Notes: generated by a model not told the origin, from the sequence alone. Positions 16,950 through 26,392 are shown, numbered from the stretch's first letter. The stretch is 64,000 bases of DNA from Eubacteriales bacterium (GCA_030537135.1 JAUNOP010000004.1:56076-120075); one strand, 5' to 3'. A program made the numbers and translations.

Positions 16950-17566
16950 ATCAGAAAGAAACGTTAAGCCGGGAAGCCTATATGAAACAGCTGGGAAGAA
17001 AGCTCGGAAAGCTTCCAAAAGAGGATTATCATACAGCCATGGAATATTTCAGAGAGTATTTTGAGGAGGCTGGGCCTGAGAATGAGAGGCAGGCGATTGC
17101 TGACCTGGGTACGCCAGAGGAGGCAGCGCACCAGATTATGGAGGAGATGGCTCTCAAGAAGAGAGATATTCCTCCCAAAAGACAGAATGGCTTCCTGCTT
17201 GTGGGCAAAGTAATTCTGGGGATTTTTGTTGTTCCAATAGCTGCGCTGCTGATTCTTTCAGGTGTGATTACGGCGGCGGCTCTTGCGGGGAGTGTTGTAA
17301 TTGTGCTTGCAGCCCTTGTGCTGTCAGCAGCAGCTGTTGTGCTTGCAGGAGGGATCTGCACGATTTTCTCAGGGCTTATGCTGTTTCGTTCTCCGGCTAA
17401 TGCAGCGGCGACTATGGGACTTAGCCTGCTTATTACAGGAATCGGGCTTTTGATTTATCCGGGCAGTATATATCTTACACGCGAGGCTGTCAGGATAAGC
17501 GCGCGAGGCATGAGATGGATTGGAAAAAAGGTCAGAAGGGAGAAAAGAAATGAAGAGAACAGGTAA
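16946..17566 (+). CDS. DUF1700 family membrane protein
   Basis: The 206-aa protein has a cytosolic N-terminal part (about residues 1-75) with the family pattern YMKQLGRKLGKLPKEDYHTA and DLGTPEEAAHQIMEEM, then four hydrophobic segments between about 85 and 180 and a basic tail. Its function is not established; in other Firmicutes relatives are co-transcribed with PadR regulators and DUF4097 proteins, as here. It overlaps padR at the start and the DUF4097 gene at the end, so the three are translationally coupled. Confidence 0.88.
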   Translation: MNQKETLSREAYMKQLGRKLGKLPKEDYHTAMEYFREYFEEAGPENERQAIADLGTPEEAAHQIMEEMALKKRDIPPKRQNGFLLVGKVILGIFVVPIAALLILSGVITAAALAGSVVIVLAALVLSAAAVVLAGGICTIFSGLMLFRSPANAAATMGLSLLITGIGLLIYPGSIYLTREAVRISARGMRWIGKKVRREKRNEENR

Positions 17567-18842
17567 AATCTATGCGGCGGCATTCCTGTGCATTGGGCTT
17601 GGCATTGCTCTGACTGGGGGAGGAATCCTGGCAGGAGGCTGGCCCGGGATTGCAGTGGGAAAGGATGGAATTCGTATGGCCGATGAGTTTTATAAGGAAG
17701 CTTATAGAATTGAGAAGACAGAACTGGAGGAATTCTCCTCAGCTGATATCAAAATACACAGTGGGAATTTCTATATTCTTCCGTCAGACGGCTTTTATTT
17801 AGAATATTGTCTTTCGGGAACAGATGCAGAGCCTTCCTATACAGTGGCAGACAAGAAGCTGACTTTTAAGCAAACAGGGGATTTGGAATTTTATATTATG
17901 AATTTTACATGGGGAAGAGACGAAGAGGAATACTATGTAAAGCTCTATGTGCCAGAGGATATCTACTTGGATACCCTGCAACTAAATGGAGACTCTGGCA
18001 ATGCTTTTTTGGATAAGCTTTTAGCAGACAATGTGGATATAGAATTATCCTGTGGAAATCTGGAGGCAGGGCAGATGCAGGCAGAGGAGGTGAAGCTTTC
18101 CCTGAAATCGGGAAATGTCAGCTTTGAAAGTCTTCTGGCAAACAAAGCCATGGATATACAAATGGACTTCGGAAATCTGACAGGAGAGGAGCTTTCAGCA
18201 GAAATGTTTACAGTTGACAGTGGTTATGGAAATCTTCGATTGACCAGAGCGAATGTGGACAGTGCAGAGCTTTTTCTGAATTCCGGCAATTTGACCTGCG
18301 AGCAGCTTTCAGCAGAGAAGGAGCTGAGCATAAGCCTTGAATCAGGAGAACTCAAGGCAGAGAAGGCTTCGGCACAAAGGCTGGAGATTGACAGCAACTA
18401 TGGAAATGTGACCCTGGGAGAACTGGAAGCTCAGGAAGCAGAGATTTCTGCAGATTCCGGGAATGTGAAAGCACAGAGCTGCAGCAGTACAAGCCTTGCT
18501 GTGACCGCCCAAAGCGGAGAGGTCAATATACAGGAGAGCGTTTTTTCAGACGGAAGCTTTTCCTTAAGCTCTGGAAATCTCAAGCTTTTGCAGCTTTCGG
18601 CACAAAGCCTCAATATCAGCTCAAACTATGGAAATGTATATTTGGAGCTTTCTGATGAGCCTTCAGAATATTCCATGAAGCTCAGAACACAATATGGCTC
18701 TATACAGGCGCCGGCGGCGGGAAGTTTGCTCTCGGACGGTTCAGAAGAAAACTTTTCTGTACAGGGAAGCTCAGAAAAGAATATTGAGGTTTTCTGTGAG
18801 TCCGGAGATATTTCAATAAAGCAGAAAAAATCCTCTACCTGA
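17550..18842 (+). CDS. DUF4097 family envelope protein with repeated beta strands
   Basis: The 430-aa product has a membrane anchor or uncleaved signal at residues 5-30 (YAAAFLCIGLGIALTGGGIL) and then about 370 residues of short beta-type repeats with recurring SGNL, SGNV and NYGNV turns, typical of the DUF4097 (LiaG-like) beta solenoid exposed outside the membrane. ATG at 17550 is preferred over 17520 because GAAGGGAG stands nine bases upstream and the signal segment then begins the protein. It overlaps DUF1700 by 17 bases. A role in envelope stress is an inference from family context. Confidence 0.87.
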   Translation: MKRTGKIYAAAFLCIGLGIALTGGGILAGGWPGIAVGKDGIRMADEFYKEAYRIEKTELEEFSSADIKIHSGNFYILPSDGFYLEYCLSGTDAEPSYTVADKKLTFKQTGDLEFYIMNFTWGRDEEEYYVKLYVPEDIYLDTLQLNGDSGNAFLDKLLADNVDIELSCGNLEAGQMQAEEVKLSLKSGNVSFESLLANKAMDIQMDFGNLTGEELSAEMFTVDSGYGNLRLTRANVDSAELFLNSGNLTCEQLSAEKELSISLESGELKAEKASAQRLEIDSNYGNVTLGELEAQEAEISADSGNVKAQSCSSTSLAVTAQSGEVNIQESVFSDGSFSLSSGNLKLLQLSAQSLNISSNYGNVYLELSDEPSEYSMKLRTQYGSIQAPAAGSLLSDGSEENFSVQGSSEKNIEVFCESGDISIKQKKSST

Positions 18843-19728
18843 CAGACTGGCAGCACAAAATATCTGTCAATTGTTTTACTGCTGCGCTCTGCACCTTCAG
18901 AGGATTTTGAATCAGGCAGATTTCCCGTACAGGGAGGGGTTCTTTTAGCTGAATCAGAAGAACCTCTCCCTGCTCAATGGCCCGTGTAGCCAGAGCCTCC
19001 GGGTAAAAACCGATGCCTAGGTTATGCCGGACCATGGGAAGAATCTGATCCATAGAAGCAGCTTCCATATCCGGATGAAAGGAAAGACCATGACTCATAA
19101 AATATTCCAGGAAGAGCTTTCGGGTTCCAGTATCCTTTCCAAGGGAAATCAGGGGAAGCTCCTGAATGCTCTCAAGACTTTGGATTTGAGAGGAAAATTC
19201 CCTGTACTTCCTTCCTCCGATTAAAATCTCACGGAAGGAAAGAAGAGGAGTCCTGCAAAGCGGCCTTTTAATAGTGAGAGGCGTAGTGACAACGGCAAAA
19301 TCTACGAGACCTTTTTCCAGGGCTGAAATTGCCTGCGGCGTGGAATAATTCAAAAGCTTCAGACGAATGTGAGGATATCTTTCGTGAAAGGTCTCCATAC
19401 GGTCAAGGAGCAGCAGGCGAAGAGCCGTCTCGCTGGCTCCGATAGTGATAAGGCCGCTTTCCAGCTTTTTCATACGAGAAAGTTCCTCTTCTCCTGCCAG
19501 AAGCAGCTCGCAGGCAGAGGATACATAGGAATAGAGTTTCTCTCCCTCAGGAGTCAGAAGAATTCCGCGGTTGGAGCGCACAAACAGACGACATCCAAGC
19601 TCATGCTCCAGATTATTCATGCATCGGGTGATATTGGACTGACTGTTTTCCAGAATTTCTGCTGCCCTGGTAAAGCTTTTGTATTGAGCAGCATAATAAA
19701 AAATCCGATAATAATCCCAAACCACCAT
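18835..19728 (-). CDS. LysR family transcriptional regulator
   Basis: The 297-aa protein has the LysR winged helix at the N-terminus (YYAAQYKSFTRAAEILENSQ, then SNITRCMNNLEHELGCRLFV) and a two-lobe effector domain from about residue 90. It ends against the DUF4097 gene, overlapping it by eight bases tail to tail, and is divergent from the DUF1275 gene at 19961. LysR proteins usually control the divergent neighbour, so the DUF1275 transporter-like protein is its probable target. The effector is unknown. Confidence 0.93.
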   Translation of the reverse strand: MVVWDYYRIFYYAAQYKSFTRAAEILENSQSNITRCMNNLEHELGCRLFVRSNRGILLTPEGEKLYSYVSSACELLLAGEEELSRMKKLESGLITIGASETALRLLLLDRMETFHERYPHIRLKLLNYSTPQAISALEKGLVDFAVVTTPLTIKRPLCRTPLLSFREILIGGRKYREFSSQIQSLESIQELPLISLGKDTGTRKLFLEYFMSHGLSFHPDMEAASMDQILPMVRHNLGIGFYPEALATRAIEQGEVLLIQLKEPLPVREICLIQNPLKVQSAAVKQLTDILCCQSVR

Positions 19729-19960
19729 AAGAAGCCTCCTTGTGAAATATAGAATCCTGTACTCCTGCTATTATATCAAAATAATATGGTAACTATACGA
19801 AATATATGTTTTACATCTTTCACAGGAAGAAGTATACTATAAACGCCTGAGAAACACAAGGAATTTTCTGATGCTGTTTTTAGTAAACAAAATGAGAGTG
19901 ACAGTAAATGTAAAAGCGGCATGTATAGACCCTAAGGCAGTGAAAAAACGGAGGCAGGAA

Positions 19961-20650
19961 ATGAAGATTTTTACAAAAACCGCGGCACAGACATCCGAAT
20001 CCATGGTAACCGGAATGCTTCTTGCCGCATCAGGGGGCTATATGGATGCATATTCCTATCTTTGTAGAGAACATGTGTTTGCGAATGCACAGACCGGAAA
20101 TATGCTCCTTTTTGGCATCTATGTGTCTGAGCGTAGCTGGAACCTGGCTTTTCGCTATCTTCTTCCTGTTCTGGCATTTACAGCGGGCATTGCTCTGGCA
20201 GACGGAATAAGAATTTTCTATCAGAGGAACAGGCAGCTTCACTGGAGACAGGCGGCGGTACTTCTGGAAGCGGGCATTCTTGTGCTGGTAGGCTTTATCC
20301 CGGAGGGGCTGAGTCTGGCGGCCAATGGTCTTACCTCCTTTGCCTGCGGAATTCAGGTAGAGAGCTTTCGGAAAATTCATGGAAATGGCATTGCCACTAC
20401 AATGTGTATCGGCAATCTGAGAAGTGCAACCCAATATATGTGTGAATATTTTCATACCCAGAATACGGATTCCGTAAAAAGGGGACTGCTGTACTATGGA
20501 ATTATTCTAAGCTTTATGCTGGGAGCGATTCTTGGAAATCTTGGCGTTCAGAGGATGCAGGAGAGAGCCATTCTTTTGTGTCCGGGATTTTTACTGCTTG
20601 TGTTTGTGCTGATGTTCTCGGACAGAGAAAAGAGAATGCTTCCTGTATGA
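19961..20650 (+). CDS. DUF1275 (YoaK) family membrane protein
   Basis: The 229-aa protein carries six predicted hydrophobic segments and the family motifs GGYMDAYSYLCREHVFANAQ and TGNMLLFGI, with ATTMCIGNLRSATQYM later. YoaK proteins resemble small-molecule transporters, but no substrate is known. I place the start at 19961, with GGAGG ten bases upstream; an in-frame ATG at 19871 would add 30 residues that precede any conserved sequence. A terminator follows directly. Confidence 0.88.
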   Translation: MKIFTKTAAQTSESMVTGMLLAASGGYMDAYSYLCREHVFANAQTGNMLLFGIYVSERSWNLAFRYLLPVLAFTAGIALADGIRIFYQRNRQLHWRQAAVLLEAGILVLVGFIPEGLSLAANGLTSFACGIQVESFRKIHGNGIATTMCIGNLRSATQYMCEYFHTQNTDSVKRGLLYYGIILSFMLGAILGNLGVQRMQERAILLCPGFLLLVFVLMFSDREKRMLPV

Positions 20651-20654
20651 CAGA

Positions 20655-20692
20655 AAAAGCTGTAGAGAGAAAATCTCTGCAGCTTTTTTCCT
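20655..20692 (+). terminator. Terminator after the DUF1275 gene
   Basis: AAAAGCTGTAGAGA pairs with TCTCTGCAGCTTTT (one G-T pair) and is followed by further T. Confidence 0.88.
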
Positions 20693-20975
20693 GCTGTTCT
20701 GGCAAGCGGCTATTCTGCAAGGCGCTGTTTTAAACATTAATTTTTTCTGTTCTTCTTTTTCTGAAGAGTGTTGCATTTCTTTCTATTTTGGTACTATACT
20801 ATAGATTAGACGGCAAACAGGCAGTATCTGAACGCAGACTGCCATGATCTACTGCTGTACGGCAGATGTATGCCTTGGAAAAGCCCTGGATGGCAGCTGT
20901 GAGCCAGGGGCGCCTGCATGTAATCATTCACAGATACTTGACAGAGGCAGGAAAATACAGGAAAGAAGGATTTTT

Positions 20976-21851
20976 ATGACGATTCGTAAGCTGGCAAAAA
21001 TGTTGTTTGCAGTCAATGGACTGCAATTTTTTATGGGAGCGGGAATCCTATTTGGACTTTGGAGACAGCTTTTGGAACCATCGGACGCAGTTCTGAGTTT
21101 GACGATGGGACTTCTGCTGTTTAGCAGTCTTCTCACAATTGTAGGACTCTTTTCAGTTACCAGATATCAAAACCAGAGTTACAGGGACAGCATGAAAAAT
21201 CTGGAGGATTTAAACACAAAGCTCAGAGAGCAGAGACATGATTATCTGAACCAGCTTCAGATAGTATATGGGCTTTTGGAGCTTGAGGAATATGAGGAGG
21301 CCAGGGATTACCTGGAGCCTGTATTTAAGGATATGATGAAGCTAAGCAGGGCTCTTCGCACGGCGCAGCCTGCTGTCAATGCCCTTCTTCAGGCAAAGAT
21401 GTCGGCGGCTGAGAAACAGAAGATTGACTTTTATCTGGAGGTGGGGACAACGCTCTCTGAGCTTTTCATGGAACCATGGGAGCTGTGCAAGATTCTCGGA
21501 AATCTCATAGACAATGCCATGACAGCTGTATCTTCTCTGGATGGGGAGAAAAGAATTACAGTGGAAATCCGGGAAGGAAGCAATTTTTACAAGCTCTGCG
21601 TAAGAAACAATGGCCCTCAGATTCCGCACCATCATCAAAAGCTTATCTTTAACCAGGGTTTTACCACCAAAAAGGAGGAGGGACATGGAATGGGGCTTGC
21701 CATTGTGTCCTCTGTTCTCAAGGAGACAGGAGGAACCATTTCCTTTGAAAGCAATGAAAGTGAAACCTCGTTTTTTATTACAATTCCTAAAAGGCTCAAA
21801 AAACAATTCTCTCTTCCTCTTGAGAGTAAGGCGGCATGGCGAAAGCCGTGA
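20976..21851 (+). CDS. Sensor histidine kinase with Spo0B-type H-box
   Basis: The 291-aa protein has two membrane segments (about residues 10-28 and 38-58), hence almost no outside domain, then a Spo0B/CitA-type phosphoacceptor region (REQRHDYLNQLQIVYGLLEL) and a GHKL ATPase with N-box NLIDNAMTAV and G-box GHGMGLAIV. It is therefore likely to sense something in or at the membrane. Promoter: TTGCAT (20771), 18 bases, TATACT (20795). No regulator gene is adjacent; the nearest is the LytTR regulator at 23962, on the far side of nfeD-floA, and the two probably form a pair (inference). Confidence 0.88.
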   Translation: MTIRKLAKMLFAVNGLQFFMGAGILFGLWRQLLEPSDAVLSLTMGLLLFSSLLTIVGLFSVTRYQNQSYRDSMKNLEDLNTKLREQRHDYLNQLQIVYGLLELEEYEEARDYLEPVFKDMMKLSRALRTAQPAVNALLQAKMSAAEKQKIDFYLEVGTTLSELFMEPWELCKILGNLIDNAMTAVSSLDGEKRITVEIREGSNFYKLCVRNNGPQIPHHHQKLIFNQGFTTKKEEGHGMGLAIVSSVLKETGGTISFESNESETSFFITIPKRLKKQFSLPLESKAAWRKP

Positions 21852-21893
21852 CAGATGAGAGGGAAGAACCTATGGATAATTCAGGCTGCCCAT

Positions 21894-21922
21894 CTGACAA
21901 TTCAACACAAAAAATGTATAAT
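21894..21922 (+). promoter_or_regulatory. Promoter of the nfeD-floA operon
   Basis: CTGACA (21894-21899), 17 bases and TATAAT (21917-21922) lie between the histidine kinase and nfeD, so the four downstream genes can be transcribed without the kinase. Confidence 0.8.
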
Positions 21923-21992
21923 TAACAGGTTTCCCCTTCCTTTTTTCAGAAAATGGAATAAAATGTAGAAAAAAGGAAAGGAGGAAACGGCG

Positions 21993-22478
21993 ATGGATAC
22001 TTTAACAATTCTGGGAATTCTGCTATTGGTTGCCGGCTTTATTCTGGTAGGAATTGAAATGGTACTTCCGGGCTTTTCGGTTCCGGGAGTCAGCGGAATT
22101 ATCTGTCTGGTAGCTGGTATCTTCCTTCTGGCTGATTCTGTGATGGAGGGTGTTTTTATCACAGTTATTGTACTGGCGGTTCTGGGTGTTTTGATGGCGC
22201 TGATTCTCTGGCTGCTGTCAAAGGGGAGGCTCAGATCGCCGATTATTCTTGACGAAGAACAGAAGAAGACAGAAGGGTACTTAAGCTCCAGCGATTTGAA
22301 TTATCTGCTCGGAAAAAGAGGAGCGGCAAGAACAGATCTAAGGCCGTCTGGAATTGCGCAGATTGACGGAGTGGACTTTGACGTGATTTCACAGGGAAAT
22401 TATATCTCCAGGGATTCGCAGATTGAAATCATCAAAGTAGAAGGCTCGAAGCTTATTGTTAAGAAAATAGAAGAATAA
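21993..22478 (+). CDS. NfeD-like membrane protein
   Basis: The 161-aa protein has three hydrophobic segments in its first 80 residues and a C-terminal OB-fold domain ([22 protein letters not shown] and [24 protein letters not shown]). This is the short, protease-less NfeD form that partners flotillin-like proteins; the standard NfeD-flotillin gene pair is present here, with floA starting 14 bases after the stop. AAAGGAGG precedes the start. Confidence 0.92.
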   Translation: MDTLTILGILLLVAGFILVGIEMVLPGFSVPGVSGIICLVAGIFLLADSVMEGVFITVIVLAVLGVLMALILWLLSKGRLRSPIILDEEQKKTEGYLSSSDLNYLLGKRGAARTDLRPSGIAQIDGVDFDVISQGNYISRDSQIEIIKVEGSKLIVKKIEE

Positions 22479-22491
22479 GGAGGAAGGATTT

Positions 22492-23454
22492 ATGGGTGGA
22501 TCAACAGTATGGATTGTTCTTTTAGGCATTATTGGATTGTTTGTTGTTTTGTTTTTTGTGTTTGTGCCGGTGGGGCTTTGGGTTTCCTCTTTGGCAGCCA
22601 ATGTGAAAATCAGCATTTTCAACATGATTGGTATGAAGCTCCGAAGAGTGAAGCCGTCGTTGATTGTAATGCCCCTGATTAAGGCCAGAAAAGCAGGACT
22701 TGATTTGGGAGTGAACCAGCTTGAGGCTCATTATCTGGCAGGAGGAAATGTAGATAATGTGGTGAACGCTTTGATAGCCTCTGAGCGTGCGGGAATTGAA
22801 CTGAAGTTTGAGAAGGCGGCGGCAATTGACCTGGCAGGAAGAAATGTCCTGGAGGCTGTGAAGATGAGCGTAAATCCAAAGGTAATTGAGACAACGAATG
22901 TATCGGCTGTGGCAAAGGATGGCATTGAGCTTCTGGTAAAAGCCAGGGTAACTGTCCGCGCAGACCTTGAGCGTCTGGTAGGAGGCGCCGGAGAGGCGAC
23001 CATCCTCGCCAGAATCGGTGAAGGAATCGTAACCACCGTTGGTTCCGCTCTTTCCCACAAGGAGGTTCTGGAAAACCCGGACGATATCTCCAAGAGAGTT
23101 CTCTCCAAGGGGCTGGATTCGGGAACTGCCTTTGAGATTCTCTCTATTGACATTGCAGACATTGACGTTGGCAGAAATATCGGAGCGCAGCTCCAGAGTC
23201 TTCAGGCAGAGGCTGATAAGAACATTGCACAGGCAAAGGCGGAAGAGAGAAGAGCCATGGCAGTGGCAAGAGAACAGGAAATGAGGGCATATGTGGTGGA
23301 AGCTGAGGCTGAGGTACCAAAGGCTATGGCTTATGCATTAAAGGAAGGCAAGCTGGGCGTGATGGATTATTATGAGCTTCAGAATCTTAAGGCAGATACA
23401 GCCATGAGGGAGAATATCAGGAGCGGAGTCTCTGAAAAGAAAATCATGGACTGA
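22492..23454 (+). CDS. floA: Flotillin-like protein FloA
   Basis: The 320-aa protein matches YqfA/FloA: an N-terminal membrane segment (about residues 4-28), the SPFH domain with MGLRRVKPS-like and [20 protein letters not shown] sequence, and a shorter coiled-coil region near [20 protein letters not shown]. FloA marks mobile fluid-phase membrane microdomains. It is the second flotillin within 10 kb, but of the other type (no long EA coiled coil). It is followed by an unknown protein and a response regulator in the same direction. Confidence 0.95.
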   Translation: MGGSTVWIVLLGIIGLFVVLFFVFVPVGLWVSSLAANVKISIFNMIGMKLRRVKPSLIVMPLIKARKAGLDLGVNQLEAHYLAGGNVDNVVNALIASERAGIELKFEKAAAIDLAGRNVLEAVKMSVNPKVIETTNVSAVAKDGIELLVKARVTVRADLERLVGGAGEATILARIGEGIVTTVGSALSHKEVLENPDDISKRVLSKGLDSGTAFEILSIDIADIDVGRNIGAQLQSLQAEADKNIAQAKAEERRAMAVAREQEMRAYVVEAEAEVPKAMAYALKEGKLGVMDYYELQNLKADTAMRENIRSGVSEKKIMD

Positions 23455-23554
23455 TAAAGCGAAGACATGCTCAGGAGGCATACATATGAGAGCTGAAATG
23501 CTTTCCTGAATATCATGCAGCCAGAAGATAAGACGCTTGGGAAGGAGGGAATCT

Positions 23555-23977
23555 ATGGGCAATGGAATGACGTCATGGATGAGAACGACTGCCAATCTAA
23601 ATACTATGGCGCAGGCATTTATGATGAAGAGTGTGAGAAATGCCGGTAATAGCCCGACTCAGGCATTTTCTAAATGGAGACAGAGACATTCTGTTATTGC
23701 AGAAGAGGTCACAGAGGAGGAGCTGAGAAAGCAAAGGGAGGAACTCGACAGAATGGCTTCTGAGTCACTGGAAGAGGAGGAAGTACAGGAGCAGCCCCCG
23801 AGTGGAGGTAAGACACAGCCCTCTGCCTGCGTATCTTCAGAAGCATCATCTATCAATCTCCAGGAAGCGATTATATGGGCAGAGATTCTGGGAGAGCCTG
23901 CATGCAGAAAGTACAGGCGCAGACGGATGGAAATGCAGCACAGACACACGGAGGGTGAGGCATGGCAATTAAGGTAA
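23555..23977 (+). CDS. Unknown 140-aa protein of the floA operon
   Basis: Not recognised. The start at 23555 has a strong site (GGAAGGAGGGA). The N-terminus is Met/Asn/Thr-rich and polar (MGNGMTSWMRTTANLNTMAQ), the middle is a charged helix rich in Glu and Arg (EEVTEEELRKQREELDRMAS), then a Pro/Ser linker, and a C-terminal block with EAIIWAEILGEPACRKYRRR, which looks like a conserved short motif. There is no signal or membrane segment. The gene overlaps the response regulator start by 16 bases, implying coupling, so a part in the flotillin or two-component function is plausible. Confidence 0.75.
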   Translation: MGNGMTSWMRTTANLNTMAQAFMMKSVRNAGNSPTQAFSKWRQRHSVIAEEVTEEELRKQREELDRMASESLEEEEVQEQPPSGGKTQPSACVSSEASSINLQEAIIWAEILGEPACRKYRRRRMEMQHRHTEGEAWQLR

Positions 23978-24702
23978 TGCTTGTTGAGGATGAGGCGGGA
24001 ATCCGCCTCATTCTCAGGAGAATCATTGAGAAGCATTCGGAATTTGAGGTGGTTTCTGAATGCGAGGAGCTGGCAGAGGCTGTGATTGCTTTTCGCAGAG
24101 AGAGACCAGAGGTCGTTTTCCTGGACATTGGAATCAAGGGGCAAAATGGAGTAGAGTGCGCCAAAATCCTCACAGATATGGATCCGAAGGTAAAGATTAT
24201 TTTTGCCACAGCACATGCAGAATATATGTCTGAGGCCTTTGAACTGTATGCCTTTGATTATCTTGTCAAGCCCTTTTCTATAGACCGGGTGAACCGGACG
24301 CTGGAGCGAATTGTGTCTCTGGGGCAGACGGACTCTGTGGAGAGCGGAGATAAGATTGTAAAATCTGAATACAGACATGACAAGCTTCTGGTAAAAGGAA
24401 AAGAGAGCATCAGCTTTGTAAATATTTCAGAGATTGTCCTGATTCAGAGAGAAAACAATGCGACTGTTATCTATACAGATACAGACAGCTATGTGACCTC
24501 TGCAAGCATGGCAGATCTGGAGAAGAAGCTGGATCCAGAGCAATTTCTCAGAAGCCATAAATCTTATATTGTAAATCTCTCCAGAATTCGGAAAATTGAA
24601 CCCTATGGGCGCTGGACCTATGTGATTCATTTTCAGGGAAGAAAAGAGGATGCGCTTCTCACCTCAGAAAAGTATGAGGAAATTAAGAGGAGGTTTCTGT
24701 AA
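23962..24702 (+). CDS. LytTR family response regulator
   Basis: The 246-aa protein has a receiver domain (residues 4-125; acidic pair VEDEAG, phosphoacceptor Asp in VVFLDIGIKG, KPFSIDRVNR lysine) and a LytTR DNA-binding domain (about 150-245; LLVKGKESISFVNISEIVLI, LRSHKSYIVNLSRIRKIEPY). LytTR regulators often pair with Spo0B/GHKL-type kinases such as the one at 20976. It overlaps the preceding unknown gene. DNA targets cannot be seen from the sequence. Confidence 0.93.
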   Translation: MAIKVMLVEDEAGIRLILRRIIEKHSEFEVVSECEELAEAVIAFRRERPEVVFLDIGIKGQNGVECAKILTDMDPKVKIIFATAHAEYMSEAFELYAFDYLVKPFSIDRVNRTLERIVSLGQTDSVESGDKIVKSEYRHDKLLVKGKESISFVNISEIVLIQRENNATVIYTDTDSYVTSASMADLEKKLDPEQFLRSHKSYIVNLSRIRKIEPYGRWTYVIHFQGRKEDALLTSEKYEEIKRRFL

Positions 24703-24710
24703 AGAGACTT

Positions 24711-24760
24711 GCTTGATACGGTCAAGCGGAAATTCGCAGTCCGCTTCGCTACTTGCTCAT
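24711..24760 (-). repeat. Family A repeat, copy 4, reverse orientation
   Basis: GCTTGATACGGTCAAGCGGA ... TCCGCTTCGCTACTTGCTCAT, beginning nine bases after the LytTR gene; it can fold into a hairpin and may serve as its transcript end. Confidence 0.85.
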
Positions 24761-24898
24761 AACTGTCATGGAAATAATTATGAAAATTGGCTATTTAAAA
24801 GCAGTCACTTTTTGAATAAAATGTCAGCATATCAGGAAACAGGCGCTGTCCTTTGGCAGAGCTGTGCTGTGATAAAAAAATCAAAAGGAGATTGCTTT

Positions 24899-25426
24899 AT
24901 GAGACAGAATACGGTAAAATTTATGACAATTGACGCGCTTTTGATTGCTCTTGTGTGTGCTTCCACCATGGTGATTCAGATTCCTATTCCTCTGGGCTAC
25001 ATGCACCTGGGAAACACCTGCATTCTGCTTGCCGGCGTGATGTTTGGCCCGATACCAGGACTTCTGGCAGGAGGAATCGGTTCTGCTCTGGCAGACCTGC
25101 TCACTGGATACACGCAGTGGGTTCTTCCCACCCTGCTGATTAAGGGAATCATGGGCTTTGCAATCGGCTATCTGGCAAACAGAACAGGGACAGCCATGAA
25201 AATGTCCTCTGTGAGAACCTTTATGGGAAGTCTCGCAGGAATTGTGATTATGATTGTAGGATATTTTATCGGCGGCTCTGTACTGTACGGAAGCATTTAC
25301 ACGGGAGCGCTGCAGATTCCCGGGCTGACGCTGGAGGGAGTTTTGGGAATGGCGATTTTTTATGTGCTTGGCTTTGCTCTTGAGAAGGCAAAGGTGCCGG
25401 TAATTCTGAAGGAGAGGGTTCTGTAA
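24899..25426 (+). CDS. ECF transporter S component, probably for a B6 vitamer
   Basis: The 175-aa protein has five to six hydrophobic segments and the start typical of ECF substrate-capture proteins (KFMTIDALLIALVCASTMV), with LGYMHLGNTCILLAGVMFGP and GGIGSALADLLTGYTQW matching the family. It would bind vitamin outside the cell and dock to a shared energising EcfA-T module encoded elsewhere. ATG at 24899 has AAAGGAG nine bases upstream. The pyridoxamine kinase gene starts directly after its stop, which makes pyridoxine or a related vitamer the likely substrate; the hydroxymethylpyrimidine family is the alternative. Confidence 0.87.
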   Translation: MRQNTVKFMTIDALLIALVCASTMVIQIPIPLGYMHLGNTCILLAGVMFGPIPGLLAGGIGSALADLLTGYTQWVLPTLLIKGIMGFAIGYLANRTGTAMKMSSVRTFMGSLAGIVIMIVGYFIGGSVLYGSIYTGALQIPGLTLEGVLGMAIFYVLGFALEKAKVPVILKERVL

Positions 25427-26263
25427 ATGAAGCCAGATCATAATCATCAGAAAAAGATTGCAGTTATTAATGATATGTCGGGTTTTGGCCGCTGCTCACT
25501 GGCAGTGGCTCTTCCTATTATTTCTGTAATGAAAATTCAGTGCTGTCCGATTCCAACTTCTATCTTTTCCAATCATACGGGCTTTGAGAGCTTCTTTTTT
25601 GAAGATTACACGGACAGAATGCTGCCCTATATTGACGAGTGGAAGAAACTGGATTTAAAATTTGCGGGAATCTGTACAGGATTTCTCGGCTCAAAGGAGC
25701 AGATTCAGATTGTTGTAAAATTTCTCGGGGATTTTGGAACAGAGGACAATGTGATTGTCATTGACCCTGTGATGGGAGACTATGGAAAGCCTTATCCTAC
25801 CTATACAGCAGAAATGTGCGGGGAGATGAAAAAGCTCGCCGCCTATGCAGACATTCTGACGCCGAATCTGACAGAGGCATGTATCCTCACAGACACGCCC
25901 TATCATGCGGACAAATGGCATAAAGCAGATATTGTCCGGCTTGCCGCTGCGCTTCTGGAAATGGGACCTGAGAAAATCGTGATTACAGGGATTCCTCAGG
26001 GGGAGTTTATTGCAAATCTGTGCTATGAGAAGGGAAAAGAGCCGAAATTTCTGAGAACACATAAGGTGGGAACCTCGCGCTCAGGAACCGGGGATGTATT
26101 TTCCTCTATTATTGCAGCAGACGCGGTCAATGGAGTGGATTTCCAGACCTCTGTGCGAAAGGCGTCAAGATTTATAAAAAAATGTATTCTTCGATCCATA
26201 GAAATGGATCTGCCGCTCACAGACGGGGTGTGCTTTGAGGAGCTGCTTGGAACTCTGAAGTGA
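25427..26263 (+). CDS. Pyridoxamine/pyridoxal kinase
   Basis: The 278-aa PfkB-like kinase phosphorylates B6 vitamers to pyridoxal 5'-phosphate precursors. Seen are the N-terminal NDMSGFGRCSLAVALPIISV (typical of clostridial pyridoxamine kinases), the substrate motif VIDPVMGDYGKPY, TPNLTEACILTD, and the anion-hole GTSRSGTGDVFSSIIAADAV with catalytic Asp. It begins immediately after the ECF S-component stop, so import and trapping are encoded together. Confidence 0.93.
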   Translation: MKPDHNHQKKIAVINDMSGFGRCSLAVALPIISVMKIQCCPIPTSIFSNHTGFESFFFEDYTDRMLPYIDEWKKLDLKFAGICTGFLGSKEQIQIVVKFLGDFGTEDNVIVIDPVMGDYGKPYPTYTAEMCGEMKKLAAYADILTPNLTEACILTDTPYHADKWHKADIVRLAAALLEMGPEKIVITGIPQGEFIANLCYEKGKEPKFLRTHKVGTSRSGTGDVFSSIIAADAVNGVDFQTSVRKASRFIKKCILRSIEMDLPLTDGVCFEELLGTLK

Positions 26264-26392
26264 CAGATGGGGAAGAGGGCAGTGAGAAGACGCTTCGTAC
26301 TCTGCTCGCGGCCGCATAAGAAGAGGAAGCGCTCGCAGTGGCGTAAGAAGATAAAGTGCCTGCAGCTGCATAAGTGAAGAAAGGATGAAAAA

